A stretch of 64,000 nucleotides of DNA, from NCBI RefSeq assembly GCF_050624435.1, contig NC_134540.1, forward strand, positions 106,917,739 to 106,981,738. Direction: 5' to 3'. The position numbers and the translations under genes are program-made. Every line of letters begins with the position of its first letter. Within the stretch, counting starts at the first letter, position 1. Source of the DNA: Tenrec ecaudatus (taxonomy: Eukaryota > Chordata > Mammalia > Afrosoricida > Tenrecidae). The notes beneath the pieces were generated by a model. That model did not search any database, was not told the origin of the DNA, and saw nothing but the letters and a program-made list of their open reading frames with translations. Positions 55,260 to 64,000 of the stretch are shown here, one piece after another.

Positions 55260-55437
55260 AAAACAATCTGAACACACTGCTATTGAGTCAATTCTAACTC
55301 ACAGGTTTCTGAGACTGCAACGCTTCGTGAAAATGCAAAGCCTTGTCTTTCCCCAGAGCAGCAGCTGGTGGTTTCGAACTGCTGAGCTTGTGGTTAGCAG
55401 CCCAGCACATGACCACAATACCACCAGGGCATGAACT
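55260..55437 (-). mobile_element. AfroSINE
   Basis: 'cacactgctattgagtcaattctaactcacaggtttctgagactgcaacgc' to 'agcccagcacatgaccacaataccaccagggc'. Confidence 0.8.
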
Positions 55438-55439
55438 AG

Positions 55440-55735
55440 TTCACAAAAATCCTGCTCTGTATCCTAGTCAAGCGAGTCGTGTAGGTATCATAAAAGCCCA
55501 AGAGCAGTCTCCCAAGACGGTTGCCAGCAGCCAGATAGTCAGATGTTGCCCAAAAGATCAGAGGAAAGCAAGTCTACAGGAACCACAAGCTCATGTCTCC
55601 AGAGAACAGAGGCGCTAGATGGTGCCCGGCTACCGACACAGACCACTCTTACTGGCTCACAAGAATTGTTCTGAGATAGAATGGAAGACACATTATGGGG
55701 CAGAATGCAAATTCCCATTAAAAAAAAAAAAGAAA
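55440..55735 (+). mobile_element. probable L1 3'-UTR piece
   Basis: 'ggcgctagatggtgcccggctaccgacaca' parallels 'aactggatggtgcctggctactc' in the L1 3' UTR at 51978, and the piece ends in 11 A's near 55730. Moderately supported. 55736-55959 is unassigned. Confidence 0.4.
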
Positions 55736-55963
55736 TTAGGCAAACTGGAAGAGTAGAACACAGAGACTATTGCTCTGAAACAAAATTCAAGTGTAGAACA
55801 GAGTCTTCCCTTGGAGTAGGGAAATAGTAAAATGATGCACAAAATACAAGGCGTTTCCCACAATACGACACCCAAAGGTGTCATACTGCAGCAAAGAGGA
55901 GATGACAGGGGACAAGACGACTGGAGTGCTGAGGAGGAAACACAAAGGTAACAAAAGAGTTAA

Positions 55964-56409
55964 TGTTAGGTAGGCTAGCGCAGGACTAGGGAATGTCCAC
56001 TAACGCATGCCCAGAGAGCCAAGCTACGGAAACAAAGGAGTGGCACCGCACATGCTCAGAGGTTCAGGTTTCCCGCCGTAGGCATGGGTGGGCGCTGAAC
56101 TTGGATTGGCCCACCTAAGCCAGGTGAATTCAATTCAGCCAATGGGGTCGATCAGGGATCATCCACCACGCCTCCCTGTAGAATTCTTGAAAAGGCAGGG
56201 GCCCAGATTCGAGACAGACTTTTCTGCGTGACCAGAGCAGCTTCCACCAGGCTGCATGGTCAGGAGGAATCCTATGGGAGCCATGTAAACCTGAAACTTC
56301 TTCTAACTCTCATAAAACTCACTTGGACCACGAGCCAGTTTCGGTGTGAATTCTTTCTCCCGCGGGGCCAAGGACTGAGGTACAACTCTAGCTCCAGAGA
56401 AATCTGACA
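55964..56409 (+). mobile_element. class I-type solo LTR with 4-bp target duplication
   Basis: TGTTAGGTAGGCTAGCGC to GAGAAATCTGACA, with TTAA on both sides (55960-55963 and 56410-56413). A 4-bp duplication fits gammaretrovirus-like integration. It holds 'gccaatggggtcgatcagg', CATAAAA and 'gtgaattctttctcc'. It looks whole as a solo LTR. Confidence 0.85.
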
Positions 56410-56413
56410 TTAA

Positions 56414-57460
56414 CAGCTCAAGAGAATGCTGGCGCATTGCGGTCCGGGGAAGTAATGACACTGAGCAATTCGTGTGGAGATTGCCAAATGGGAGTCTAAT
56501 TTGCTATGTAAACGGTCACCACAAACTTAATAAAATATTATTGAAAAAAAAGAAGGGTGATAAATCTGACTACGCAAAATTTTTTATAATAAAGATACAA
56601 AAAAAGTTGAAAGACATACCTGAAAGAGTGATAGAAAATATTTGCGCTGTATGGCACAGGCAAAGGGCTGCTATCAACGGGCAAAGAACTCTTAAACATT
56701 GCTTGTTCTTAGCGCAAACCTTCATGAGCAAAGATCTCAAGCTGCACCAAATTCACACCATCGTCGTCAGTGATGCCAGGTCACGGGACGCCACGGGACA
56801 GGGTGGAACTGCCTTGTGAGCTTCCAAGACTGCTCTGCTTACAGTGCAGCAAGCCCCGTCTCGCTCCGTGAACGGCCTCAAAGTCAAATAGAAAAACAGG
56901 GAAAGGGGGGCCTCGGACAGTGTAAGCCATCACGAATTAACAGTCATTTAACAAGTATCGAGGAGGCAATCCTATTTGACCTCTGAACTCTCAAGTGCCT
57001 TCATCTTCCGGGGACGCTGTGCGGAGGCATTCAAAATGGTCCAGCATGTGACCTACCGGCATAGGCTGTCCTACAGTGCACTGTGAGCAGTTTGGCAATA
57101 TCTAACAAAACTATATTTTGCACTTTTATTTTTTGACCAGCAATTCAACAATTCCACTTCTAGAAATCTACCCTGGAGAGACACCTCTATCAGTAAGAAA
57201 ATTAGATTTTCATTTCAGTTAGACAACCAGGTACGCACTGTGGTGTTAGGTGTGATTGCAGCATATCCAGAACAGCTCGATCTCCACCCACAGGAGAGAG
57301 TCCAGTAAATATGGTGCCGCCAGCCACCCTATGAAATGTACGCAGTTCAGTGAAGTGAAAAAAGAGTCACCTATGATGTATCAACATCTGATGTACAGAA
57401 GCGCTAAGTAACCATGTAAAAGATTAACCCATAAACCCACTGTCCAAAAATATCTGGATC
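56414..57460 (+). mobile_element. old L1 ORF2 end and 3' UTR
   Basis: 56470-56710 has ORF2 text ('gatagaaaatatttgcgctgtatggc', 'aaagggctgctatcaacgggcaaagaactctta'). 57080-57430 is the tail ('agcagtttggcaatatctaacaaaact', 'gaccagcaattcaacaattccacttctagaaatctaccc'). 56745-56870 between them may be an antisense AfroSINE scrap. Confidence 0.65.
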
Positions 57461-57469
57461 AGCTGACTT

Positions 57470-58040
57470 TCTTGCCTGGATTTTCTACATCACCTTTAGA
57501 TGTGGTCTTTTAAAAAATTTCTCACCAGTTTATTAAATTCCATGATTGCTTTTGTTTGCTTACAAAGGTACTAAGTTCGCCTTCGCCGTAGACAATCCAA
57601 ATACACATGAAGATATACAGAAAATGGCAAGAATCCCGGAAGCAAACCACAAAAACTGTTACATCCTCCCAGGATTTTTTGTTGTTCTTATTTTGAAAAA
57701 TTTATTCCAGAAATATTCCAATAAAAATTGGCCATTTCAACTGCATACCCTCAATCAAAGAGGACCATAAAAAATAGAAAATGCATCACATGGCTGCCTG
57801 AAATAAAATGAAACAACCACGTAAACAAAAACTAGCAAACATTGAAGCACATCAGCCAAGTCCAATGAGAATCACATTCCTTCTATGGGCTATGACTAGG
57901 AATCTGATTAGGTAGCACAATAAAAGTTCATATGAATCCTGAAATATTGAGGTCAGCAACCTCTATAAAGGCTTCAAGGGCATTCCAGTTCAAGGTTCAT
58001 TTCAGAGGAAGGCATAGCAAATGTCCATCACTCCATATTG
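57470..58040. other. unassigned
   Basis: AT-rich DNA with no family recognised. A 74-codon ORF at 57546-57770 has no known match. Confidence 0.4.
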
Positions 58041-58051
58041 ATAAACATTTT

Positions 58052-59210
58052 AAAAATCATTTTATTGGGGGTTCTTAACAGCTCTTATAACATTCCATAC
58101 ATCAGCTATATCAAACATATTTGTACATATGGTGCCATCATCATTTCCAAAACATTTTATCTTTTAAAATTTATTATTTAAAAAATCATTTTATTAGGGG
58201 CTCATACAACTCTTATCACAATCCATACATACATCAATTGTGCAAAGCACATTTGTACATCCGTTTCCCTCATCATTCTCAAAACATTTGCTCTCCACCT
58301 AAGCCCCTGGTATCAGCTCCTCATTTTTACCCATCCTGCCAAAACATTTTCTAATTGAGTCCTTGGTATCAGCTCCTTTGTCCTTCCCCACCCTCCCACC
58401 CTTCATCAATTGAATCCTTGATCAATTATATATTGCTATTATTATTTCATATCTTACACAGTCCGTTGTCTCCCTTCACCCACATTTCTGTTATTCATCC
58501 CCTTGGGGAGGAGGGCTATATAGCCAACCTTGTGATGGGGTATCCTTTCTCCCCCCTCCCCAACCATCCCCATACCCTCATGACATCGCTACTCCCACTA
58601 CTATTCCTGAGGGATTATCTGTCCAGAATTCCATATATTCAGAGCTCTTATCTGTACCAATGTGTGCTCTCTGGTCTCGCCGGATTTGTAAGGTAGGACT
58701 GGGTGATGGTAGTGGGGGAGGGGAAGCATTCAGGGACCAGGGGATGATGTGTGTTTCATCAGTGCTATACTGCACCGTGGCTGACTCATCCCTTCCTTAT
58801 AACACTTCTGTGGGGGGGGGGGGGTATCCTGTTGTCTACAGATGGGCTTTGGGTCTCCTCTCCAAACCCCCTCATACTCATTGATATAGTCGTTTGTTTC
58901 GGATCTTTTGATATCTGATCCCGTCGACACCTCATGATCCCACAGGCTGGTGTACTTCTTCCATATGGGCTTATTTGCTTCCCTGCTGGATGGCTGCTTG
59001 TTTAACTTCAAGCCTTTAAGACCCCAGACACTATATCTTTTGATAGCCAGGCACCATCCACTCTCTTCACCACATTTGCTGATGCACACGTTTTGTCTTC
59101 AGCGATTGTGTCAGGAAGGTGATTATCAAAGAGTGCCAGGTAATTGGAACAAAGTGCTTTTATGTTAAGGGAAGCTTTGAGTAGAGGTCCAAAGTCCATC
59201 TACTATCTGG
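58052..59210 (-). mobile_element. family R copy, antisense, with nested R piece
   Basis: taaacatttt flanks it at 58042-58051 and 59211-59220. In + it starts with the reverse tail 'aaaaatcattttattggggg' and runs to 'gagtagaggtccaaagtccatctactat'. All blocks from the 'actccctcaatgc' part to the tail are present. Sister of 27812-28318 in orientation. Confidence 0.85.
58159..58338 (-). mobile_element. family R 3' piece inside another R copy
   Basis: ccaaaacatttt is repeated exactly at 58147-58158 and 58339-58350. Between them is a second R tail ('aaaaaatcattttattagggg' to 'cagctcctcatttttac'). The outer copy continues across it. Confidence 0.85.
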
Positions 59211-59514
59211 TAAACATTTTTATAGAATATTTGATATCACATGCTTCTTTCTCTCTCAATATTTTATAGACTTAAATGCTTTATGGGTAAGAGAAGGCTT
59301 CATGGAATTTAAGAAGCAAATGCAAATCTAATAATATTTTCATCTACATGACATTGCCTGGATGTACAAACATTTATGTCCACATTCCTGTTTTTGTGAG
59401 TATTTAGTTATTTCTGTTATTTCATCTTTATACACAACTTTCAATGAACGTACCTGAATAATTTTAAAAGTTAAATTATTTTTCTAAAGAATATATTTCT
59501 ATGAATAAAATCAT

Positions 59515-59712
59515 TAAAAACACAAAACAAAATAAACTGTCATCAAGTTGATTCTGGCTCATTTCAACCCTATGTAATATTTCCCAAACTGCAAATCTGT
59601 ACAGAGCAGATAGCCTCATTTTCCTCCCTAGGAACCCTTGGTGGGTTTGAACCTTCTACCTCACAGTTAGCAGTCTAACGCTAACTGACAGTGCTGCCAG
59701 GGCTCCTTAGTG
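59515..59712 (-). mobile_element. AfroSINE
   Basis: 'aaactgtcatcaagttgattctggctcatttcaaccctatg' to 'ttagcagtctaacgctaactgacagtgctgccagggctcctta'. Confidence 0.8.
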
Positions 59713-59787
59713 GATTCACAGGACATGTATATTTAAAATTTTTTATGTGCCCTGCATTCTAGGTATCAAATCTGTGGTCTCAAATGT

Positions 59788-60850
59788 CAGGAGGGTGAGC
59801 ATCATAGAATGCCAATTTAATAGAAGAAAGTATTCATGCATTGAGGGAGTGCTTGAGTAGAGGTCGTAGGTCCTTCCGCCACCTTAATACTAAACCTATA
59901 AATATAGACACATAGCACATGGAAGAACACACCAGCCTGTGTGATCACGTGGTTCCGAAGGGATCAGTTATCAGGCATCAAAGAACAAAAATTATATCAT
60001 TGGCTGACAAATGGGTGCATAAGCAAATGTGGCGAAGAAAGCTGATGGTGCCCGGCTATTGAAAGAGATAGTGTCTGGGGTCTTAAAGGCTTGAAGATGA
60101 ACAAGCGGCCATCTTGCTCAGAAGCAACAAAGCCCACATGGAAGAAGCACACCAGCCTGTGTGATCACGAGGTGCCAAAGGGATCAGGGATAAGGCATCA
60201 TAAAAAAAAAATCTTACCATAGTGAATGAAGGGGGAAGTGCAGAGTGGAGACCCAAAGCCCATTTGTCGGCCACTGGAGATCCCCTCACAGAAGGCTTTA
60301 GGGGAGGAGATGAGTCAGTCAGGGTGTGATGTAGCACCGATGAATACAACTTTCCCCCAGATCCTGGATGCTTCCTCCCCACCAACTACCATGATCCGAA
60401 TTCTACCTTGCAAGACTGGATAGAGCAGAGGTTGTACACTGGTGCAGATAGGAGCTGGAGGCACAGGGAATCCAGGGTGGACGATACCTTCAGAACCAGG
60501 AGGTGAGGGGCAATACTGGGAGAGTAGAGGGTGAGTGGGAACTGATTACAAGGACCTACATGTGACCTCCTCCCTGGGGGACGGACAACAGAGAAGGGGG
60601 TGAAGGGAGACGATAGATAGGGCAAGATATGACAAAATAACAATCTATAAATTATCGGGGGCTCATGAGGGAGGGGGGAGCTGGCAGGGAGGGGGGGAAA
60701 GAGGACCTGATGCAAAGAACTTAAGTGGGGAGCAAATGCTTTGAAAATGATTAGGGCAAAGAATGTACAGATGTGCTTTATACAATTGATGTATGTATAT
60801 GTATGGATTGTGATAAGAGTTGTATGCGCCCCTAATAAAATGTTTTTTTA
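59788..60850 (+). mobile_element. family R with inverted 5' segment
   Basis: 59788-59915 is R in reverse ('gtcaggagggtgagcatcatagaatgcc' to 'ttaatactaaacctataaatat'). From about 59918 R runs forward, first with the displaced block ('gggatcagttatcaggcatcaaagaac'), then 'ctgacaaatgggtgcataagc' on to 'gcccctaataaaatgttttttt'. A 5' inversion of this kind is made by twin priming in L1-type insertion. No duplication was fixed, since the right flank is disturbed by the next insertion. Confidence 0.8.
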
Positions 60851-60881
60851 AAAAAAGTAGAGTCTTAAAAAGTAGATGGTC

Positions 60882-60989
60882 GTACTCGCTTTGGCGGCAC
60901 ATAGACTAAAATTGGAACGATACAGACAAGATTAGCATGGCCCCTGCGCAAGGACGACATGCAAATTCATGAAGCGTTCCATAATTTTT
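60882..60989 (+). pseudogene. RNU6-P: U6 snRNA retrocopy, 5' half of a chimeric insertion
   Basis: Full-length U6 (108 nt against 107) from 'gtactcgctttggcggcac' to 'gcgttccataattttt'. It keeps 'taaaattggaacgatacaga' and 'gattagcatggcccctgcgc' and differs from the human gene at about nine places, so it is a pseudogene. Upstream lies no U6 promoter but the target duplication aaaagtagatggtc (60868-60881). It is joined directly to an R 3' piece. Confidence 0.95.
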
Positions 60990-61369
60990 GACAGATGAAT
61001 CCCTCAAGACCAGTGGTGAGAGTGGAGATACCGGGAGGGTGGAGGGAAGGTGGGGTGGAAAGGGGGAACCGATCACAAGGATCTACATATAACCTCCTCC
61101 CTGGGGGATGGACAACAGAAAAGTGGGTGAAGGGAGACGCTGGGCAGTGTAAAATAATAATTTATAAATTATCAAGGGTTCATAAGGGAGGGGGAAGTGG
61201 GGAGGGAGGGGGAGGGAAAAAGGAAATTGAGGAGCTGATTCCAGGAACCTATGCCGAAAGCAAGTTTTGAGAATGATGAGGGCAACAAATGTACAAGTGC
61301 ACTTTACACAATTGATGTATGTGTGGATTGTGATAAGAGTTGTATGAGCCCCAATAAAATGATTTTTTT
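60990..61369 (+). mobile_element. family R 3' piece joined to U6
   Basis: 'gacagatgaatccctcaagacc' to 'ccccaataaaatgattttttta'. The duplication aaaagtggatggtc follows (61370-61383), 13 of 14 bases equal to the copy before U6. The two parts thus integrated together. It holds a G-rich tract at about 61190-61225 and a 91-codon frame at 60995-61270. Confidence 0.95.
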
Positions 61370-61547
61370 AAAAGTGGATGGTCAAATTCAACCTTCTGAA
61401 GTGTGAGGAATCTCTCTGTGATATCACTTGGTCAGTCTGTTGTTCAGTTGAAAGTAATGAAAACACGCACTTCTTTGCAAGGTGCTCCTTCCACTGTGCA
61501 ACAGCTTAAACTGCTGGTAACGGTTCCTTTCCAGGCACTCTGATGGC

Positions 61548-61740
61548 CGTGGTGCAGTGGCTTATGAGTTGGACTGCTAGCTGCAAGGTCAGCAGTTTGA
61601 AACCACCAGAAGCTCTGGGGGCTAAAGATGAGGCTTTCTATTTGTATAAAGATTTACAGTCTCAAAAACCCACAGGGGCAGTTCTACCCTGTCCTATAGG
61701 ATCACCATGAGTCAGAAATGACTTGGCAGCAGTACGCTTG
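61548..61740 (+). mobile_element. AfroSINE
   Basis: 'gatggccgtggtgcagtggcttatgagttggactgctagctgcaaggtcagcagtttgaaaccacc' to 'gtcctataggatcaccatgagtcagaaatgacttggcagcag'. Well preserved. Confidence 0.9.
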
Positions 61741-61744
61741 ACTT

Positions 61745-62025
61745 TTGTGAATATGCCTTCCTTTCTAGACGCCATGCAGTTCCTTATTGGAGTCCTTGGA
61801 GGATACAAATGATCATACATTTGATTGCTCACCAAAAGGATGGAGATCTGAGATCAACCTCCACATAACTTAGAAGAAAGGCCTGGAAAAGTCAGCATTT
61901 AAAAGTGAATTCTAATACTTACCTGGTAGGGGAGAGACCATGATCACGAAGGTGGTTTTCCCGGGGCGAGGCTTATCCATTGCACTCTGGATGTGCTGAC
62001 CCCTGAAAAAAATAAAAGTGAATTC
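61745..62025. other. unassigned; a U1-like stretch at 61915-62005
   Basis: 61915-62005 ('atacttacctggtaggggagagaccatgatcacgaaggtggttttcccggggcgaggcttatccattgcactctggatgtgctgacccctg') is U1 snRNA-like and is given its own entry. The rest shows no family. Confidence 0.5.
61915..62005 (+). pseudogene. RNU1-P: U1 snRNA pseudogene, 3'-truncated
   Basis: Matches the first part of U1: 'atacttacctggtaggggag' (5' end with the splice-site pairing ACUUACCUG), 'accatgatcacgaaggtgg', 'cccggggcgaggcttatcc', 'attgcactctggatgtgctgacccctg'. It covers about 90 of 164 nt and lacks the Sm site and last stem-loop. It is followed by an A-rich 'aaaaaaataaaagtgaattc', and 'aaaagtgaattct' also precedes it (61901-61913), which would be the target duplication (61992 onward). 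So it is a truncated retrocopy. Confidence 0.9.
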
Positions 62026-62029
62026 ACTC

Positions 62030-62085
62030 TAAAACACATGGGCCATGAGTTGACCTCCACTTGATGGCAACTAGTTAACTAGTGG
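62030..62085 (+). mobile_element. AfroSINE 3' scrap
   Basis: 'gccatgagttgacctccacttgatggcaactagtta' is the end of a sense AfroSINE or RTE tail, split from what follows by an R insertion. Confidence 0.5.
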
Positions 62086-62099
62086 TTTCTTTTGTTTTT

Positions 62100-62401
62100 T
62101 TTTTTTAACAATTTATTAGGGGCTCATACAGCTCTTATCACTGTCCATACATACACATACATCAATTGTATAAAGCACATCTGTACATTCTTGGCCCTAA
62201 TCATTTTCTTTTTTTTTTCCTCCTCTTTTCTTTTTTTACATTTTATTATGGACTCATACAACTCTTATCACAATCCATACATATACATACATCAATTGTA
62301 TAAATCACATCCATACATTCCCTGCCCCAATCGTTCTCAAAGCATTTGCTCTCTACTTAAGCCCTTTGCATCAGGTCCTCTTTTTTTTTCCCCCCTCCCT
62401 C
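62100..62401 (-). mobile_element. family R, antisense, with two successive 3' ends
   Basis: tggtttcttttgttttt occurs at 62083-62099 and exactly again at 62402-62418. Between them in + are a first reverse tail ('aacaatttattaggggctc' to 'ggccctaatcattttc'), an A/T-rich linker, and a second one ('acattttattatggactc' to 'cctctttttttttccccc'). Same double-tailed layout as 41289-42427. Confidence 0.9.
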
Positions 62402-62419
62402 TGGTTTCTTTTGTTTTTA

Positions 62420-62980
62420 CCCGTTACTCTTAGCCCTGCCATCAAGAGCCAGATAGAGCAAGCCCAGTCCCTGTGGTGCCCAGTGCCTTGAGCATTTACG
62501 GCATCTTATGATGAGCTTTGATGGGCTCTGGCAGAAGGAAGTGGCCTCTTCTCCCCAGAAACCAGTTCCTTAAGAGCCACCGAGCACTCACTGGGCACCT
62601 CCTTCTCTCAAACTTGACCTTCAGGAACAGTCCACTTCAGTAGAAGGGGGCTTGCTGTCAGGTCCCAGGGTCAATGTGAAGCTTTAATTCCAATGGTAAG
62701 CCCAAATAACGCCTCTCTTTTGAAGGACTATCAAGCCACAATTAACTTAAGAGCAAAGGTCTTTATGTTGGTCGGTTGGTTGGTTGGTTTTTGTAGTAGT
62801 GGGGATGGTAGAGAAGGAGAGGATGTTGGGAATTTGCCCTTCCTGGTTTTCCTGGAATTGTGGTCCTTAGTGGGAAAGTCCAGTTGCCCGTGAGAAGTTT
62901 CGAACTCTGGGTCCTCAATGTGTGTCGGAGGATAGCTATGCTCATCGCGTTTCCAATGGATGTTTTTCAGAACTGGATCA
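62420..62980. other. unassigned
   Basis: No repeat or gene seen, apart from a short (GGTT)n at about 62770-62790. Confidence 0.4.
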
Positions 62981-62984
62981 CTAG

Positions 62985-63068
62985 ACTTTTCTTCCAAAGA
63001 TCCTTTGGGTGGGTTTGATCCTCCATTCTTTGAGGTGTTAGCTGCTTGCAGCACCCAGGGACTCCAGT
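62985..63068 (-). mobile_element. possible AfroSINE scrap
   Basis: 'gggtgggtttgatcctcc', 'gttagctgcttgcagcacccagggactcc' resembles the antisense SINE head. Confidence 0.4.
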
Positions 63069-63069
63069 G

Positions 63070-64000
63070 TACCAGTACCATATAATTGTTAAGCCCTCCA
63101 GAATGTGGACCTTCTCCTGCTAAAAATTGTTAGTTGCTTTTCTTCCTTGGACAGGCAGCACAACTGCATCTTTAATTTATTGGAAGATCCTTTTGGTAAT
63201 ATGTGAGGCCACCATAGCCTTGCTTTGACCTCAGCCTCCTAGCTCATCTTTATCTCACCCCTGAGGATTTCTGATGTACTCAGACCGTGGCTACTCCCCA
63301 TTAAAGAGGAGCACACATCCATTCAACAGAGCAATAATGATGGTTGACTCCTTCCTGGGGGAAGGAACAGCAGCCTCTGTGTTGGATGGCCCCTAAACGT
63401 TTAAGAGAACGTGTTTGCTGCTCTCTTCCTTGCCTGCAGACAGCCACTAAAAACAGCATTAGCTATCAGCACACTGAATGAACAAAATAAACGATGATCT
63501 CTTCCTCTGTACCACCTGGGTGACTAGCATATGAAACCAAAAACGCTGACCATTCAGTCTTATTTTAGAAGAAGCTAAAGACAAATCATTCTATTTCGAT
63601 GCAGAAAAAGAACTTCAGCTTGTTTTATTTGCTTCAAAACATTATGTGGGGTTATGAAGGACCCGTGGGACGGATAATATGTATACACAGCTAATTATTT
63701 TTAACCTCTGCTATCTCCTTGGTTCAACTGTGGCAGTAATGAGACCTCGGCCTTGAACCCATCCCCACGTGGGCAAGTTAACTTGACTCGGTAATACGTC
63801 TGCAAAGTGCACCTCCACATCGGTCTTCTTAGAAATGCACGTCACCTGTCTCAAGAGGGCCTGGGTGAGATTATGTAGATACATCTGTGAGCATGATTGG
63901 AAAAGCAGTGTGAAAATACATGACTCATTGATCACAGCTTATCAGTGTCTTTTTTATTATTATTTTAATAATAAATCATAAAAGTTTTATTGGTATACAG
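63070..64000. other. unassigned, perhaps unique sequence
   Basis: No repeat, RNA gene or exon recognised. The minus frame 63711-63935 (74 codons) has no match known to me. Confidence 0.45.

Noticed and set aside
60882-60989. Functional U6 gene
   Set aside because: It has about nine changes from human U6, no upstream promoter elements, and target duplications that show it is a retrocopy.

Overview
This window is mammalian, non-coding and very repeat-rich. I see no intact host protein-coding gene. Dozens of tRNA-derived SINEs match my memory of AfroSINE. RTE/BovB-type LINEs occur on both strands, with many old and younger L1 pieces. Together these point to an afrotherian. A tenrec or golden mole is my guess rather than elephant or hyrax, but the sequence alone does not prove that. 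Repeat family names come from memory and were not checked against a library.

The most distinctive component is a non-coding repeat that I cannot name, called family R here. It is about 2 kb when long, 5'-truncated in most copies, carries a G-rich purine tract, and ends in a block of the type CCCCAATAAAATGATTTTT followed by A's. It occurs about 17 times, from 45 bp to about 2 kb. Several copies have 10-17 bp target-site duplications, one has an inverted 5' segment, one is fused to U6 snRNA, and one seems to carry downstream sequence along. These are marks of L1-type target-primed reverse transcription, so R looks like a non-autonomous retroposon that borrows the L1 machinery.

Layout. 1-2.3 kb: a decayed hAT DNA transposon with most of its transposase readable. 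2.3-9.5 kb: class I LTRs, an R copy, L1, L2 and AfroSINEs. 10-11.7 kb: two class III-like LTRs in opposite orientation around L1 pieces. 13-20.9 kb: L1 ORF2 fragments broken up by R, RTE and LTR insertions. 21.7-28.3 kb: R copies, including the longest (24.3-26.8 kb), which is split by an LTR with a 5-bp duplication. 28.6-34.6 kb: RTE LINEs, an exon-like host remnant split by a solo ERVK-type LTR, and a long RTE carrying endonuclease and reverse-transcriptase remnants. 35-45.2 kb: two LTRs each interrupted by R at nearly the same internal site, and a TPT1 processed pseudogene. 45.5-50.1 kb: unassigned sequence, a (CT)n tract, an R copy and a GC-rich stretch. 50.1-57.5 kb: deleted L1s, LTRs and AfroSINEs. 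58-62.4 kb: four R insertion sites, including the U6 chimera and a copy with two successive 3' ends.

Nothing acts as an operon or pathway here. The value of the window is its record of insertions, whose nesting gives relative ages: class III-like LTRs lie both under and inside R copies, so the two were active over overlapping periods.
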